Source: Dacryopinax spathularia (lineage: Eukaryota > Basidiomycota > Dacrymycetes > Dacrymycetales > Dacrymycetaceae). Taken from it: a stretch of 64,000 nt of DNA. Location: contig JBBPFI010000001.1 of NCBI GenBank assembly GCA_037974965.1, positions 1,860,001 through 1,924,000 of the forward strand. Direction: 5' to 3'. The first letter of the stretch is position 1. Each line of letters opens with the position of its first letter. Position numbers and translations under genes: made by a program. Below, in pieces: positions 11,609 through 23,710 of the stretch. The notes under the pieces were generated by a model. It did no database searches. It was not told the origin of the DNA and saw only the letters and a list, made by a program, of their open reading frames with translations.

Positions 11609-12224
11609 GGTCAGAGACGTGCTGATTTACATGCTTCCATGGCTAGCGTACTTGTAGCTATATAGCACTATTAGACTGTCACATATCATCGTGATTGGAC
11701 GAGAAGGCGAAGACTAGCTGATGTGATACCAGTGGACTTCCGATTCTTTCGTATACAAATCGCCATGACTGCCATCATTCGGTGATGCGATGGATTGCCT
11801 ATGAAGGTGTCCGTGATTTTTTCCGGCTAATACGTCTTTCGTGTCATCTCCGAGTTAACCGAAACTCAAATTCGTCTTATTCGAAAGGATGGAAGCTGAT
11901 AAGAATGTGTAGCCCGCTTTCGTATTCGCTTCCGCATCATTATATTCACTCGGCAGTTTCGCAGGGCGCGTTGCCGAGCCTATCAGCACATTCGGCTGTC
12001 ACGAAGATGTTAGCTAGATAGAAAACCGGTCTTCTATTTTTTGGGCTCAGCAACGTGCGCTCCGTGCGTCGTTATGGAATTTTCCAGTGCGGTGTACTGC
12101 TTGCCCTATAACTAACTCACCATCTTGATCGTCGTGGATTTACCCCCTGTCTTCACCTTCCCCCTACCTTGAATATCCCGTTACCCTTCTCAGACGCCTT
12201 TCCCTCGGCTTCTGTCGCATAATC
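11609..12224. other. upstream region shared by the Helitron gene and an unknown gene
   Basis: 616 bp between two divergent starts (11608 minus strand, 12225 plus strand). It should contain the Helitron 5' end and both promoters. A TATA-like stretch, agctatatagc, lies near 11660 on the Helitron side. I see no coding exon. Confidence 0.35.
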
Positions 12225-13600
12225 ATGACTCGAACACAACCTCGTCGTAATCCGCGTAATAGGTCGGCTGACACCGTTACATCCGACAGTCCAAGTGCTT
12301 CGGATTCAGCTACACCCTCCAACTCCGGGGACGTGATTGAAGCTGATGCACCTTCGGGCGAGCAAATTTCTTCTTTGCCAAACTCTGTCGATTGGTGCGC
12401 TGTGTTTCCACTGTTCTTTCTGTTCCGTATTCGTTGATCATCCATCCCGACCGATAGCGGGAATCATGCTGTCCTCTCGTGTAAGCATCTCTTCTTTTTA
12501 CGAAAGACTTGCTGATTCAATTTTGTAGCCAAGTCTGATGACGACGCACCATTGAGCGAAACCGGTTCCCTCGTCACGTCGACAGTGTCAGGTTCCGCAG
12601 TCACGCCTACTGCGTCGCCTAATCAACGTTCGGCCACGCCCGACAGATCGGTGTCTTATCGTGAACAAGCGCTTCTTACTTGGATCAAGGAGTCGGGTTA
12701 CAATCTTTCTGATCCGCAGGACATGTCGTTACTCACCTGGGGCGTGCTCAATCAGGCCGACGGCGTCATTCTGCATGATGGTGAAGCGGCAGCGCATCTA
12801 ACCCTCATCGCTCGCATTTCCGAAGAGAACTTCAATCTTACGCCCCATGGTGGATGGCGCCGGGATGGTACCTTCTCACGGGATTTCAGCAAACAGAAGG
12901 CGAGTGCACTTTTAACGAACCCGGATCGTGCCCCTTTCGATGTGCTCTACGAATCCGCCCTTCGGAATATCGAGCAACTCCAAGAACGGGTTGCATACCC
13001 TGGCACGGAAATATTGTCCGTCGTAAAGGAAGGATGCATCAGGATCAGCTGGCCTTTGTTCGAGGTGGGTCTCGCTTCAGGCTTTTTTGATGATATATGC
13101 TGATGCGCACTTCGCCTAGCGTCGACCCACTGCTCAAACAAAGGATGATTGGTTGAGCGGAGGAGATGATGGTGGTCAGGCAGGTGCGTACGTTATTGTT
13201 CATTCCGTTCACATCAGCTTATCATGTATCATCTGTAGACAATGTAGACTACCACGTCTGGGACGATTGGACCGTTCCTGCGGCAATCGAACATGAGCTA
13301 GCTCGCTTGAAAGCCACGCATGTGCCGTTGCCGCTTCCGGCTTACGCATCGAACGGTCGTCTTATCAGTCCTTCGCTGTGGAAGGACGAGCTACAAGGCG
13401 CTGTAGTCAAAATCAAGTTAACGTTCAAGTATTACCATATCGCAAAGGAGAACAAGAGTACCTTCGTCCTAACACCTTACGACATTATCGTCGTCTCCCC
13501 TCCCGCGGTAATCAGTACGTCCCCACTAAAGAAGCGACGCCTCGTAGATGGACCTTCTGGTAGCTCCAGAAGACGGGGGGCGGTTTCGCAGACTCAGTAG
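12225..13600 (+). CDS. conserved-looking five-exon gene of unknown function
   Basis: Five exons (12225-12394, 12458-12480, 12529-13064, 13120-13183, 13239-13600) join in frame to 384 residues. All introns are 48-63 bp GT-AG. The second exon is only 23 bp. The N-terminus is Arg/Ser/Thr-rich (MTRTQPRRNPRNRSAD). A compact domain follows (SVSYREQALLTWIKESGY to VKEGCIRISWPLFE), and a second half has DNVDYHVWDDWTVP and VVKIKLTFKYYHIAKENK. The tail SPLKKRRLVDG is a likely nuclear localisation signal. I recognise no family. It starts 616 bp upstream of the Helitron gene on the opposite strand, so it could be cargo, but nothing proves that. It may also be a relative of genes common in fungal accessory regions. 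Confidence 0.6.
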
Positions 13601-13969
13601 CGATCTATGCATTTTCTTCTTATGTTACTGGAGGAGCCGCTACGTATCATTCCCTCCGCTACAGCAAGCTGAATAACGATTTCGTCTAAATTACTTTCAA
13701 TCTTGGCATTTATGTTCTGTTCGACGGCCGCCTCTGTGCTTCGCCTTGCACTCAATTTCGTTCTCGACCTTGATTAACGTTGACACAGCTATCCTTCCAT
13801 CTACTTTCGTCGACCTGATAGATCACACTATGTCGTGTTCCGAGTGGTTCACTTTGGTCAGACAACGCATTCCACCTCTTATCGTTCTTCGTCCATATTT
13901 GAAAAACATTCATCGGTCATTCATTTACGGACGAAATAACCTAATTCGTGATCACCGGAAAAAACCTAT
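13601..13969. other. intergenic stretch between convergent genes
   Basis: About 370 bp between the stop of the unknown plus-strand gene and the stop of family member C. Open frames here are not supported by splice logic or motifs. I see nothing beyond likely 3' untranslated sequence. Confidence 0.35.
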
Positions 13970-15537
13970 CTACATTGCTCCTAACGCTACGAGGGACTCG
14001 TTGGTGCGATCTTTGATCAGAGTGAACAGATCAGCAGCAACCTTCCAGTTAATTCCGTTATTCTCTTGAATCGTTTTCTCCAAACGACGGTCTGCATGAT
14101 CGATATACCTCTTGATCGCGATGAGCGTTCCTCCTAGAAGATACTATTACTTCCGGATACAGAATAGCGTCCTTCTAAGAACTTACCAAATTCACGTTTT
14201 CCTCCTTCGGCTTCGATGGTATTTTCGCCTATCTCGGCCTTCTTAGGCTCTTTCGGCAAAGTAGGCTCGCCTTTGATGGGACTTCCTCCGGAGCTCGCGG
14301 GGAAGGAATATCGACGCTTCAGTACCGCGGTCTTCTGCTGCATGTGCTTCAGTAGCTCGTTCGCAAGACTTTTATCTGCTGCGTTGAAGTCATAAGTTGC
14401 TCGCTTAATCTCGAATTTATAAACTACCATAAATGTTAGTTCTTTCCGCTTACGCACACGCAGAATAGATCACTTACGCGATGTGAATTCGCAAATGAGT
14501 CCACTGTCCCAGCACATGTGACACGCGAATGTATCCATTTCCTTGATAAAGATCGGTCCACCACACTGAGTACGTCTATCACGACGAACACCGGCCTTGC
14601 GATCTTGCCAGTAATAGAAGATGCAGGTTGAGCACTGCAAATATTATCATCAACCAAGTCCCTCCACGTGTATACACGCCATTACCCATCCTTCGAATTG
14701 ACGCACGTCGTCCTTTAATCTTTCATTCTACACACGGGCGAATCAACCAACCATCCCATCAATCAACTTGAATACACACCGTGTAAATCGACGTGACTTT
14801 ATCCGCGGAAGGAAGAGCGATCAAAGCGGCTTGCGCTTGCAACGGTGATAGCTGAAGACCTGGTGGGATTCGAACCATGTGAACAGGTCCTGCAGACGGA
14901 TTATTTGTCGTCGGAACAACGACGGACTTCACGATTTCCTCGGGTATGGCTTTCAGAAGGTAGCCGCGTTGCCCTCTGAATGCCGAAGGAATGCTTTCCG
15001 TCGTGTACGACGTACGAGTAATAGAACTTTCTTTCCTCGTAGCTTGCACAATCTGCATCCTCAGTGTCAGCAGTTCGTTTCTAAAGACATCAAATAACTT
15101 CACCTCGGTGACAGGAGCGTCCTTCTTCTCTCCGAACAGTACCGCCATAGCTTCCACCGTCCCCTTCCATATCGTAATCAGTAACAAAGACGCTGCATTG
15201 CCAGATGGACAAACTCACATAGTACTTCATCGAGGACAGACGAGGATCTAACTCTCGATACTCATCCCTTTTCTCCTTGAGCCATTGCTCATCCACCGCA
15301 GCGACCATTCCAGGCGTAAGACGGCTGAATGCGTGGAGATTAGCGTCAACATATCCTTGAATCTTCGACTAGCACGAAGCTGTCAGCAACAGCCTCCGCT
15401 TCAAAGTATAAACGCACGCTGATATAACTCTTGTTGGCTCGCACATAGCTCGGCCACGTTGACTGCCATGAAGCAGCGCAGAATGAGCGAAAAGCATTCT
15501 CTAGCTCAAATCTCTCTCTGGTCGAAAGCACTGACAT
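13970..15537 (-). CDS. six-cysteine-box family member C (unknown function)
   Basis: Seven exons join in frame to 417 residues: 15537-15418, 15368-15219, 15163-14780, 14727-14686, 14634-14478, 14423-14187 and 14133-13970. Exon 1 (MSVLSTRERFELENAF) is 120 bp, as in member B. Exon 2 has YVDANLHAFSRLTPG and DEQW, aligning with the shared helical module. Exon 3 ends QAQAALIALPSADKVTSIYT. The 42-bp mini-exon ends FEGW. The cysteine-box exon (157 bp) encodes CSTC, 18 residues, CGGPI, CHMC, 6 residues, C, then EF. Exon 6 is Lys/Glu-rich (KRRYSFPASSGG). The 164-bp final exon is helical (IDHADRRLEKTIQENN). No named domain is recognised. It appears intact. Confidence 0.68.
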
Positions 15538-15685
15538 GATGGTTGCAGGGAAGGATTTGATGGTTCGTCTCCATCGGCGCCCCTCAGTGATACCTCCGTC
15601 TGTTTGCCTCCGTCTGCGTACCGCGTGCTTCATCGGCGCGTCCGGAGGACTTTACATACATCTCCGAGCTCGCATATGTACCCTA

Positions 15686-16571
15686 CTAATCATCATTGTC
15701 TTCCCACATCGACAATGATGGATGCGAGGGAGTCCCCGCTCTACATTCCTCCTTCATGCCGAGTACTTCCTCTTGCACCGACTTAATCCTGCTATGTACC
15801 CTTTCCCACTCCTCTTCCGTCAAAACGGCTTTGAACGTTCTCCATTCGTCATTCAGCCGAAGGACTTGATCTTCAATCTTCATCATAACCGATCCTACAA
15901 ATATTACAACGCAATTCGTCCTTTCAAATTAGTACTCACTCAATGCTCTGTTCGCCGCTGTAATAAGGAGTACTTAATAACGACTACTTAAACGATTTTG
16001 ACAACGCACATATGATCATGTCGCCTGATGTTTGGACTGATTTCTCCTCTTTCTCCCTTCTCTCCCCGCCAGATCGTTCGCGATGTCTTCCAACGAAGTC
16101 TGGTCGTTCATCTGCCAAGATGAATCATCGAATACTGTACTTCCTTTAGAAAGACGCTTGGCTCCACTAACCCCAATCGAGCGGATACCATGACGGTACT
16201 TCGGTGTTCTTTCTTGACGAAAAGGTTCGTCCTCGGCCTTTCTCCAGTAGCCTGTCCACGTAGTCCTCCCCGAGGAACCTCCTTACTTCAGGAAACAATA
16301 GACGTACTTCATCCGGATTCTTCTCAAGATAAGGAACAATCATGGTCTATAGAGCATCAGAATGCGAAACACTCAGAATTACATTCAAACCCACCCTAAT
16401 CAAACCCGGTTCATTTGTTGTCATCTCCTCCCAGGTGCTTTCCATGCTCGCAAGGATGTTCATGTGTCTTAATGGATGGTCTCCCGCTTGTCGATACATC
16501 TCATCCAACACCCATGCAGGTATGACCACTTTCGCATTTGACGAAGAAGCATTTCCTTCCTCCGGGGCCAT
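15686..16571 (-). CDS. six-cysteine-box family member E, lacking the cysteine box
   Basis: Fifth relative, apparently truncated. Exon 1 (16571-16395, MAPEEGNASSSNAKVV) resembles the MAPSADDSNVK start of member B. After a phase-0 intron (16347-16394 approx.) comes the shared module IVPYLEKNPDEVRLLFPEV plus RRFLGEDY. A basic stretch (SGAKRLSKGS) and an acidic stretch (NDQTSLEDIANDLAGREG) follow near 16050-16190. The final exon, 15894-15686, is helical (IEDQVLRLNDEWRTFKAV) and enters in phase 1 like the other members. I could not find the Trp mini-exon or the six-cysteine exon anywhere between. Internal exon limits around 15900-16190 are uncertain. It may be a pseudogene or a short isoform-like paralogue. 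Confidence 0.45.
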
Positions 16572-16870
16572 TGACGACACAGTGTGGAAAGACAACATCT
16601 CTAGCTGCCGCGACGAGGCATCTGACCATTGATGACGCACGAGATGCTGTCACGTGTTCAAACGTACTATATTACTGTTCCTACGGAAGTCAACGGGTAA
16701 CTGGAAAAGAAAGACCGCCTGTAACTGCATGATTCCTCCTCCTGTCACCATAACAACACGAACACGAACACGTCTCTTTTGCATAAGCCCTCGAGGAACA
16801 GATGAATGATGAGAAATAAACGATGAAGAAAATACTTTTGGCGCAAAGCGCAATTGAAGTCCTTTTTTAT

Positions 16871-18645
16871 CTACAGACCCGACGCCAGCTTTGCTAAGTT
16901 GGCCTTCCCGTCCTTCAACGTTTGTTCGAGCATCGACATGCGCATAGGAACTTGCTCAAAATTCACGTGTCCGTTAGACCTACGGACATGATCGAAATCC
17001 GCCGAGAGACGCTTGACCTGGTCGTCGAGACGTTCGATGAAGCCACCTGATATCCCTGTCAAACACGTCGTTGCAATAAGTAACCATGGAACTTACGATA
17101 CCAATCTAAAGACCTCTCCCCTTCCGGCTTCGTACTCTTCTTTTTCCCCGTAACCGTCGCCGAAGGTATAAACGCGATCCCGTCCTTCTCCAAGTCCGCA
17201 GCGAATGCATTAGCTTCCTTCCTCGCCGACGAAGAAGATGCCCCAGCGTTGTTAACAGTCCTGGAAGAAGAAGGCACCATAGTGGAAGGACGGGATACCG
17301 TATCGTTGATAACCTGAGGAACGTTGTCTTCCTCATCGTCGTCCGACGAGACGATAGCGTCGAGCTTGCGCTTCTTCTCTCCCTCCAGCATAGCACGCTT
17401 CAACTTCTGCGAACGCGCAAACCAGGCTACAGGTTATTCAGTACGCGATAGACAAATGAAAGCTTGAATCTATGCTTACCAACTTGAAAGCTACACTTTC
17501 TCCCCACGTCCCTACAGTTATGACAGCTGAATCCCATCTTCGACGTGCCCATAATAGGACCAGGGCAGGACGTGCGTTGGTCGGGAACAACGCCGGCGAG
17601 AACGTCTGCCCAATAATCGTCCTCGCACATGTTACACTAAATCAACTTCAATACCTTCTTATCGCACTAAGGACAGAACAGCTTACCCAGCCGCGATGTT
17701 TCACTTTTCCTTTGGTAACCTCGGAATGATCATACGTCATCTGCAACAAAGAATCAGAATATCTCCATGTTAGAAAAAGATAAACGCACCCAATCCAGAA
17801 CCTCTATCTTGTTCGCCGTAGGCAAGACTTCCCTCGCCGCCTGCGACTTGTACGCAGGAAACTTCACGTCCGGACCGAGACGAACGTAATGCCACGTGCC
17901 ATCCGTCAACCTACCGTTACGATGCAACTCGGAAAGCTCGATCTGCGGTGGAACAGGATTATGCCAAGGTCGTCCTCCGCCACGACCTTCCCTCATAGGC
18001 AACGCGACACGACTATACGCATATATGATCGTTCCTTGCCACTCTTCGTTGACGACGAAGATACGGGCAAGAAACTGTTCCCTCTTCTCCTGCGTACGCG
18101 TCCGAACACCAACAGGAAAAGGCACAACGTTCGTCGTCGAAGCTGCCGAAGAAGCATTACCGCGAGGCTAACATACAAACAGCGCGTAAGCCATCAAGTC
18201 CGTCTTCGCTTAGAGAACTCACTACTCTCACAGTAACCAAAGGTCGATTCGCAACCTGAGCAGATGATGTCATGTTCTGCGCGGTCTACAACAAAGTTAG
18301 TACTGCTTCATCGTGAACGGAAAAACAAAAGCGTACCCTTGTAACCGTACCAGTCGAAGCCAGCGACTCGTCCGCCATCCTTCCTCTCATACGCATAACC
18401 CACTCCGACCCCATTAAGTCCTTCATCGGCTGAGTCAGAGAACGGAACATCGTGATGTCTCTATCCACTACGCGATTGATCACATCCTATAGATAAGATC
18501 AATCATAGAACGACGAGGCGGTCGAAGATGCACATACCTTAGCGACATCACCGAATTCCTGCACATGAGAACGCCACGCAACAGCATCCTTTGACTTCAG
18601 GAGCAACGCTTGAAAGCGTTCGGTATCACTAAGAGCGATCGCCAT
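16871..18645 (-). CDS. six-cysteine-box family member D (unknown function)
   Basis: Eight exons join in frame to 471 residues: 18645-18538, 18486-18337, 18285-18232, 18167-17790, 17740-17687, 17636-17480, 17426-17097 and 17055-16871. Exon 1 starts MAIALSDTERF, like member C, so I preferred it to an upstream Met at 18792. Exon 2 holds VVDRDITMFRSLTQPMKDLM plus GSEW. Exon 4 ends LPTANKIEVLDW. Mini-exon 17740-17687 ends VKHRGW. The cysteine-box exon (157 bp) gives CNMC, 19 residues, CPGPI, CHNC, 6 residues, C, then SF. Exon 7 has KKRKLDAIVSSDDDEEDN, a basic-acidic nuclear-type stretch. The last exon is a coiled-coil-like helix (GGFIERLDDQVKRLSADF). Function unknown; nuclear localisation is inferred. 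Confidence 0.7.
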
Positions 18646-20051
18646 AGATGGATTTAAGTCGAGGTCGATGAAGAAGGATGATCGTCGTTGTCGAAGTTGA
18701 AGAAACCCCTGTTCCGCGTCTAACGAAAAGTACATCCAAACAAATGCCTCCGCTTTTGCGGAGGCAAACGCGCTATTGTCTCCTCTAACCACGTGACGTT
18801 AGCACCTGACTTCAGGGCTCGTCATCGATATTAACCTTCTACTTACATCTTAGCGACAACGACTTCATATAACTTTCTTAAAAACTGCAAAGTTATGTCC
18901 TTGGTGTGTACGGTTAACTATGGTACACTTATATAAGAACTTCTCTATGGTGCGTGATGTCACTTAACTATATCCTTAGCCACATCGACGAGGCGTCATC
19001 ATCCTCCCGTATGATGAGGTTCGCCATTTCAGCAACCACCACGAAACCGTCCCACCAACTCCTCTTTCCTCTCCTTCTACATTTGACAATACTTCATTCG
19101 TCGCAGAAGCTAGATGTTCTTACATTCGACAGGCCTCAAAACAAAGCGATCAACGGCAACGCTTCAATCCGCCGTATCCCACACTCCTTCACCGCGTTGC
19201 CCAACGAAACAGTCCATGAAACGTCACCACAGCACTCGTACTTCAATCGTTATTCAAGCGCCATGCACGCCTTTGTCGATATTCGCTACATTATCGCGTT
19301 CGTTGCTAGCAGCGACATCATCGTTTCCGCCGAATTCGAAAACGTTTCGCCTTGGGTCGAAGTCGATCGCATCCACATACTCCTCGACTTCGACGACGAC
19401 GCCATCAGTGTCATGATCATCGCCAACACTGTCTTCTTCAGCACTGACGATGACGGTGACTTCGTCGATCTCCACGATCCCGCCGTTTTTCGTCGAATCC
19501 GACGTCAACGGTCCCTTCGTCGAGCTTGACGACGACGTTCGACTCATCGTAACCGACGATGAACAAACAGCATCCTCAACTTTGACGACGAACCTCCAAT
19601 TATCGCATCTAACTACAGCGACGCATTCATCGACATCAGGGACGACGATGCCTTTATCGACGTCGGCAGATCATACGCTGTTGTCGGTACGCGCCCACTC
19701 ATCGTAATCTCCGGCGATCGGCATTTACATTGGCACAGATAACGCGTACACGAATCGCCTCACGATGAAACGAACGGTGCGCCCGCAGCGCTCAACTCAT
19801 TCCATGGATTCGCTAACGTTATCCTTTCGCAGCCCTTGCCATAACGCTCGTCGTCTCGCCCATCGACGATGATCTTACGCCCCGCCACGCAACGATCCTT
19901 GTGCTGTCATCTCGTCCCGACAACATCACCACGTCGTTGCGGATTATAAGGAAACGGAATCAGCGCGTGGGCTCCACCTTCGCACCGTCCTTTCTCTTTT
20001 CCAGCGTCATATCCATCCCGTCTCATCACTCACTGAACTTGCCAGTCCAAC
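18646..20051. other. gene-poor stretch with GAC/CGA-rich low-complexity DNA
   Basis: 1.4 kb between member D and actin. From about 19,250 to 19,720 the DNA is full of cgacgacg-type runs, which create open frames on both strands with Asp-rich (plus) or Val/Asp-rich (minus) translations. I see no motif, splice pattern or start context that makes any of them a gene. A TATA-like sequence (tatataagaac) lies at about 18,930. The stretch probably marks the right border of the accessory block. Confidence 0.3.
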
Positions 20052-21664
<1,613 letters not shown>

Positions 21665-22102
21665 GCAATCCGGCGGATGTCAAGCTGGACGCAGAGCCGA
21701 AACGAGCCGGATTGAGATGTTTGTGTTATGATCACCTTTGTCCTCGATAGAGCAATGTCAATAGAGTTGCCATTACATATTGTATACGCGACATTCCAAC
21801 ATCCGGTCTAGCAATGAAATTCTTTCTTTCTTTCTTCTTCACAATCGAAGAAAAAATCTGCTTCTTCCCTTTCCCAACAAATCAATACCTTCTTTCCAGC
21901 AATGGATAGTATCAATTCATATCCGGTACGCTCATCGGTGATGCCTCCGACACACCAATCAGCTCCACTATCGGCGAACACGGACGAGCTAGGTCCCTGC
22001 CGGCGGAGCCCGGCCCCTTCCAAGTAAGCTGCTTAGTCAGGAGTTTATTGTCCCTTTCGCGCGCTGCAATGCAGCTGCCTCCCGGCCTGCTTCCCAACCG
22101 CC
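21665..22102. other. intergenic region upstream of SWC4
   Basis: Between the actin stop and the SWC4 start. It contains a pyrimidine-rich stretch (ttctttctttctttcttctt around 21,820) and otherwise nothing that I can name. It probably holds the actin 3' end and the SWC4 promoter. Confidence 0.35.
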
Positions 22103-23710
22103 ATGACCTCCGCCGACGTTCGCGAGATCGTCTCCTCGCTCGTCCCATCCGGCTCGGTACCGGCACCGCGCAAACCAGCTCCTCAGCCTACAACAAGAAA
22201 ACCGGATGGAATCTCGCGAGAGCTATACAACCTCATTGGCAATGCTGCACCTACGCTCGTTGCGCAGGTCAGTCGACCAAAGTTCAAGGCACGACCGGAT
22301 CTGGGCAGGGCGAGAGTAAAATGGCAAGTAGCAGATGTGTTCTTCAAGATCTCAGTGAGCTGACAATCTGAGCAGGGAGTTTCGCGAATTCGACAATCCT
22401 GCGCGGAAGGACCATCTCAAGCTGCATCACTGGGTGAAAGCGACAGATACAGGTGTGCTGGGATCTCCTCTGACCGAGGGGCGAGCACTACTTAATCAAT
22501 TTATCAGGCGACTATCGTTTTGCGAGATACAATATCGACTCCGCTCCCGTTTCCTACACGGACGAGGAGTACGAAGCCGTTTACGGCACGATCCCCGCTG
22601 CTCTGGATAGTGCGATGCTGGCATCCACATCGAAGGAAGACGCACCGTGGACAAAGGAAGATACCGACTATCTCTTTCGCTTAGTGCGCGATTACGACCA
22701 ACGATTCATCGTCATCGCAGATCGGTGGATGCCGCCTAGCGGGATCGATCGTCCGATTGAAGAGCTCAAATCGCGCTACTATACCGTGGCACGTGCGATC
22801 TTGGAACGTCGAATACCGGACGATGACCCCAACAAGGCGCAAACGCTCGCGAACTTTACGTTCAACAAGGAACAAGAGCGGACACGACGAGATTATGTGA
22901 ATGCGTTGTTCAAGCGCGAGCCAGAAGCTATTGAGGAGGAAGAGGCGTTGTACATTGAGGTGAAGAGGCTGGAGCAGACGGAGAGGAGGTTCACGAAAGA
23001 TCGGGAGGATCTGCTCCGCATGCTGGCGGGCGTGGAGAGCGGGTTAGGGACACTCAAGTTCGGAGAGGACGAGCCGAAGAAGAAGAAGAAAAGCGGTGAT
23101 ACCCCTGCGGACAGCCCTGCCACACCTGGAGCCACGACTACCACAAAGAAGGCGAAAGCAGAAGCGAAGTATGTTCCAGCAGATGGTGAGCAGATGCCAG
23201 ATCATCTCTTGGCGCATATGCTTACCCTTCCCAGACCCGGTCAATTGTGTCGTGCGATACGATCCAGCAACTGTCAATGCGAACGCGAAGGGCGGTTCAA
23301 CTGGCGTGTTCATGCGCTCTTCTCGTATACCAGTCCCTAAACCCTCGGTGGCATCGCATGTCACGCAGATCCTTGCCGAACTCCAGATTTCGCCAAACAC
23401 GCTCGTGATGCCAACGAAGGGCAATGTGGAGAAGCTTGATAGCCTTCTCAACACCGCTGGCATCCTTGTGGAGATGAAGCGGACGATCGACCGTCTAGAT
23501 CAGGAAATAAGGGTGCTCAAGGCAAGACAAAAGGGGGAGCACGTTGAAGATGTCGAGACGGCTGAAGATGGGGAGGGCAAGGGCAAAGCGGGCATTTCTG
23601 TGCGTTCTCACTTCTACCGTTGATGGACGAACAGACTCATGTGTGACATGCAGAGAAAACGCTCCATGTCGATCGTTTCGAACGCTACGAACAAGCGCCA
23701 ACGCATATAA
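22103..23710 (+). CDS. SWR1-complex protein 4 (DMAP1/EAF2 homologue), one-base frameshift as sequenced
   Basis: Shared subunit of the SWR1 (H2A.Z exchange) and NuA4 (histone acetylation) complexes. Exons: 22103-22323, 22376-22452, 22509-23185, 23235-23599 and 23654-23710. Recognisable parts are VKWEFREFDNPARKD and HHWVKATDTGDYRFARYN, then the SANT-like domain (APWTKEDTDYLFRLVRDYDQ, RFIVIADRW, IEELKSRYYTVARAIL), a charged coiled coil and a C-terminal DMAP1 region (VNCVVRYDPATV, NTLVMPTKGNVEKLDSLLNT). Intron 1 is GC-AG (22324-22375). Exon phases show that one base is missing between the DYRFARYN frame and the following DEEYEAVY frame, near 22,560. In an essential gene I take this as more likely a sequence error than inactivation. 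Confidence 0.88.
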
